From: Rhodocyclales bacterium
GTDB lineage: Bacteria > Pseudomonadota > Gammaproteobacteria > Burkholderiales > Rhodocyclaceae
NCBI GenBank assembly: GCA_026399435.1
Contig: JAPLQX010000007.1
Span: 1-32,057 of the forward strand
DNA: 32,057 bases
Direction of reading: 5' to 3'
Positions 31,769 through 32,057 of the stretch are shown here, one piece after another (position 1 is the stretch's first letter; each line of letters starts with the position of its first letter). The notes below the pieces were generated by a model. The model was given only the letters and a program-made list of their open reading frames with translations. It made no database searches and was not told the origin of the DNA. Both the position numbers and the translations under genes were made by a program.

Positions 31769-32057
31769 CAAGAGTTCGAATAATCCGAGCCAGGCCCCTT
31801 TTACTCTGGATGGTGTGATGCGGAGACAAGGCGGATTCGGAGGTGTTGTTTGGCAATCGGCCAGATTATTGGACAGTCCGATAATCTGTTTACTTCCCGC
31901 TTTGACGTCTATTTCTCGTTGGGGGTCTCCCTCCGTACGTCATTGCTCTATCGCCAAGCACAAGATTTCTCGCTGCGCCCTTGTTGCGATCTGCCTCTCA
32001 TCGCCGCATCGCCAGCACCGACTTTTGGTGCCCCTTGGACGGAACAACCACGCTTTG
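31769..32057. other. AT-richer tail without a convincing gene
   Basis: GC content falls here (about 42% in 31861-31920). A plus-strand frame from ATG 31818 stays open for 80 codons to the window edge but reads as low-quality protein. Two minus-strand frames enter from the edge and stop at 31998 and within the region. None is recognised. A strong palindrome is listed separately. No thrC is present. Confidence 0.4.
31862..31888. other. 27-bp interrupted palindrome
   Basis: CAGATTAT and ATAATCTG (8-base arms) enclose GGAC and GTCC (4-base arms) around a single A, with one mismatched pair between the two blocks. TTTAC follows. It could be a terminator for the Phd-DUF4160-DUF2442 transcript, an operator, or a recombination site. 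The sequence does not decide. Confidence 0.5.

Noticed and set aside
31773..31800. GTTCGAATAATCC, like a tRNA T-loop
   Set aside because: No acceptor stem, anticodon arm or CCA can be placed around it.
31818..32057. Open plus-strand frame running off the window
   Set aside because: Eighty codons without a stop in AT-richer DNA, with no Shine-Dalgarno sequence and no recognisable motif; kept only as a note.

Overview
The window is a dense, high-GC stretch of bacterial chromosome that looks betaproteobacterial, most likely Rhodocyclales-like. The grounds are: FadN-type beta-oxidation genes next to etfBA, a 600-residue acyl-CoA dehydrogenase and ETF-QO; the rpsF-priB-rpsR-rplI order, with PriB still a separate gene; and an Mth938-domain gene beside arnT. 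Nothing here fixes the genus.

Layout. (1) Positions 1-13163 are mostly acyl-CoA metabolism: a FadN-like dehydrogenase/hydratase and a thiolase; a HigBA-like toxin-antitoxin pair in lower-GC DNA; a TetR regulator divergent from etfB-etfA-acyl-CoA dehydrogenase; a convergent ETF-QO; a hotdog thioesterase; and acetoacetyl-CoA synthetase. Together they carry out beta-oxidation, pass electrons through ETF and ETF-QO to quinone, and handle the acyl/acetoacetyl-CoA products. Two copies of a palindrome flank the probable etfB promoter, and one covers the TetR start codon. (2) Positions 13176-18171 hold information-processing genes: rlmJ, an RsuA/RluF-family pseudouridine synthase, a small membrane protein, rpsF-priB-rpsR-rplI with a probable S6:S18-binding leader, and dnaB. 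Five 11-bp-phased DnaA-box-like units abut the dnaB promoter. (3) Positions 18182-27785 lie on the minus strand: a PIN-PhoH protein, a Bcp-type peroxiredoxin and a full Ara4N lipid A modification operon (Mth938, arnT, an ArnE/F-like protein, arnB, arnC, a split arnA as two genes, arnD). Most junctions in it are 4-base ATGA overlaps, and bcp is coupled to arnD in the same way. (4) Positions 27955-30942 run on the plus strand: alaA, a GNAT acetyltransferase and homoserine dehydrogenase. (5) From 30961 to the end lies accessory DNA of falling GC: a Phd-type antitoxin without a visible toxin, a DUF4160/DUF2442 pair, and an AT-richer tail with a strong palindrome and no convincing gene.

No tRNA, rRNA, CRISPR array, intact insertion sequence or prophage was seen. 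The least explained signals are the phased array in front of dnaB, the twin operators at the etf promoter, the REP-like pair behind dnaB, and the orphan antitoxin with DUF4160/DUF2442 next to hom. I saw no clearly novel multi-gene system.
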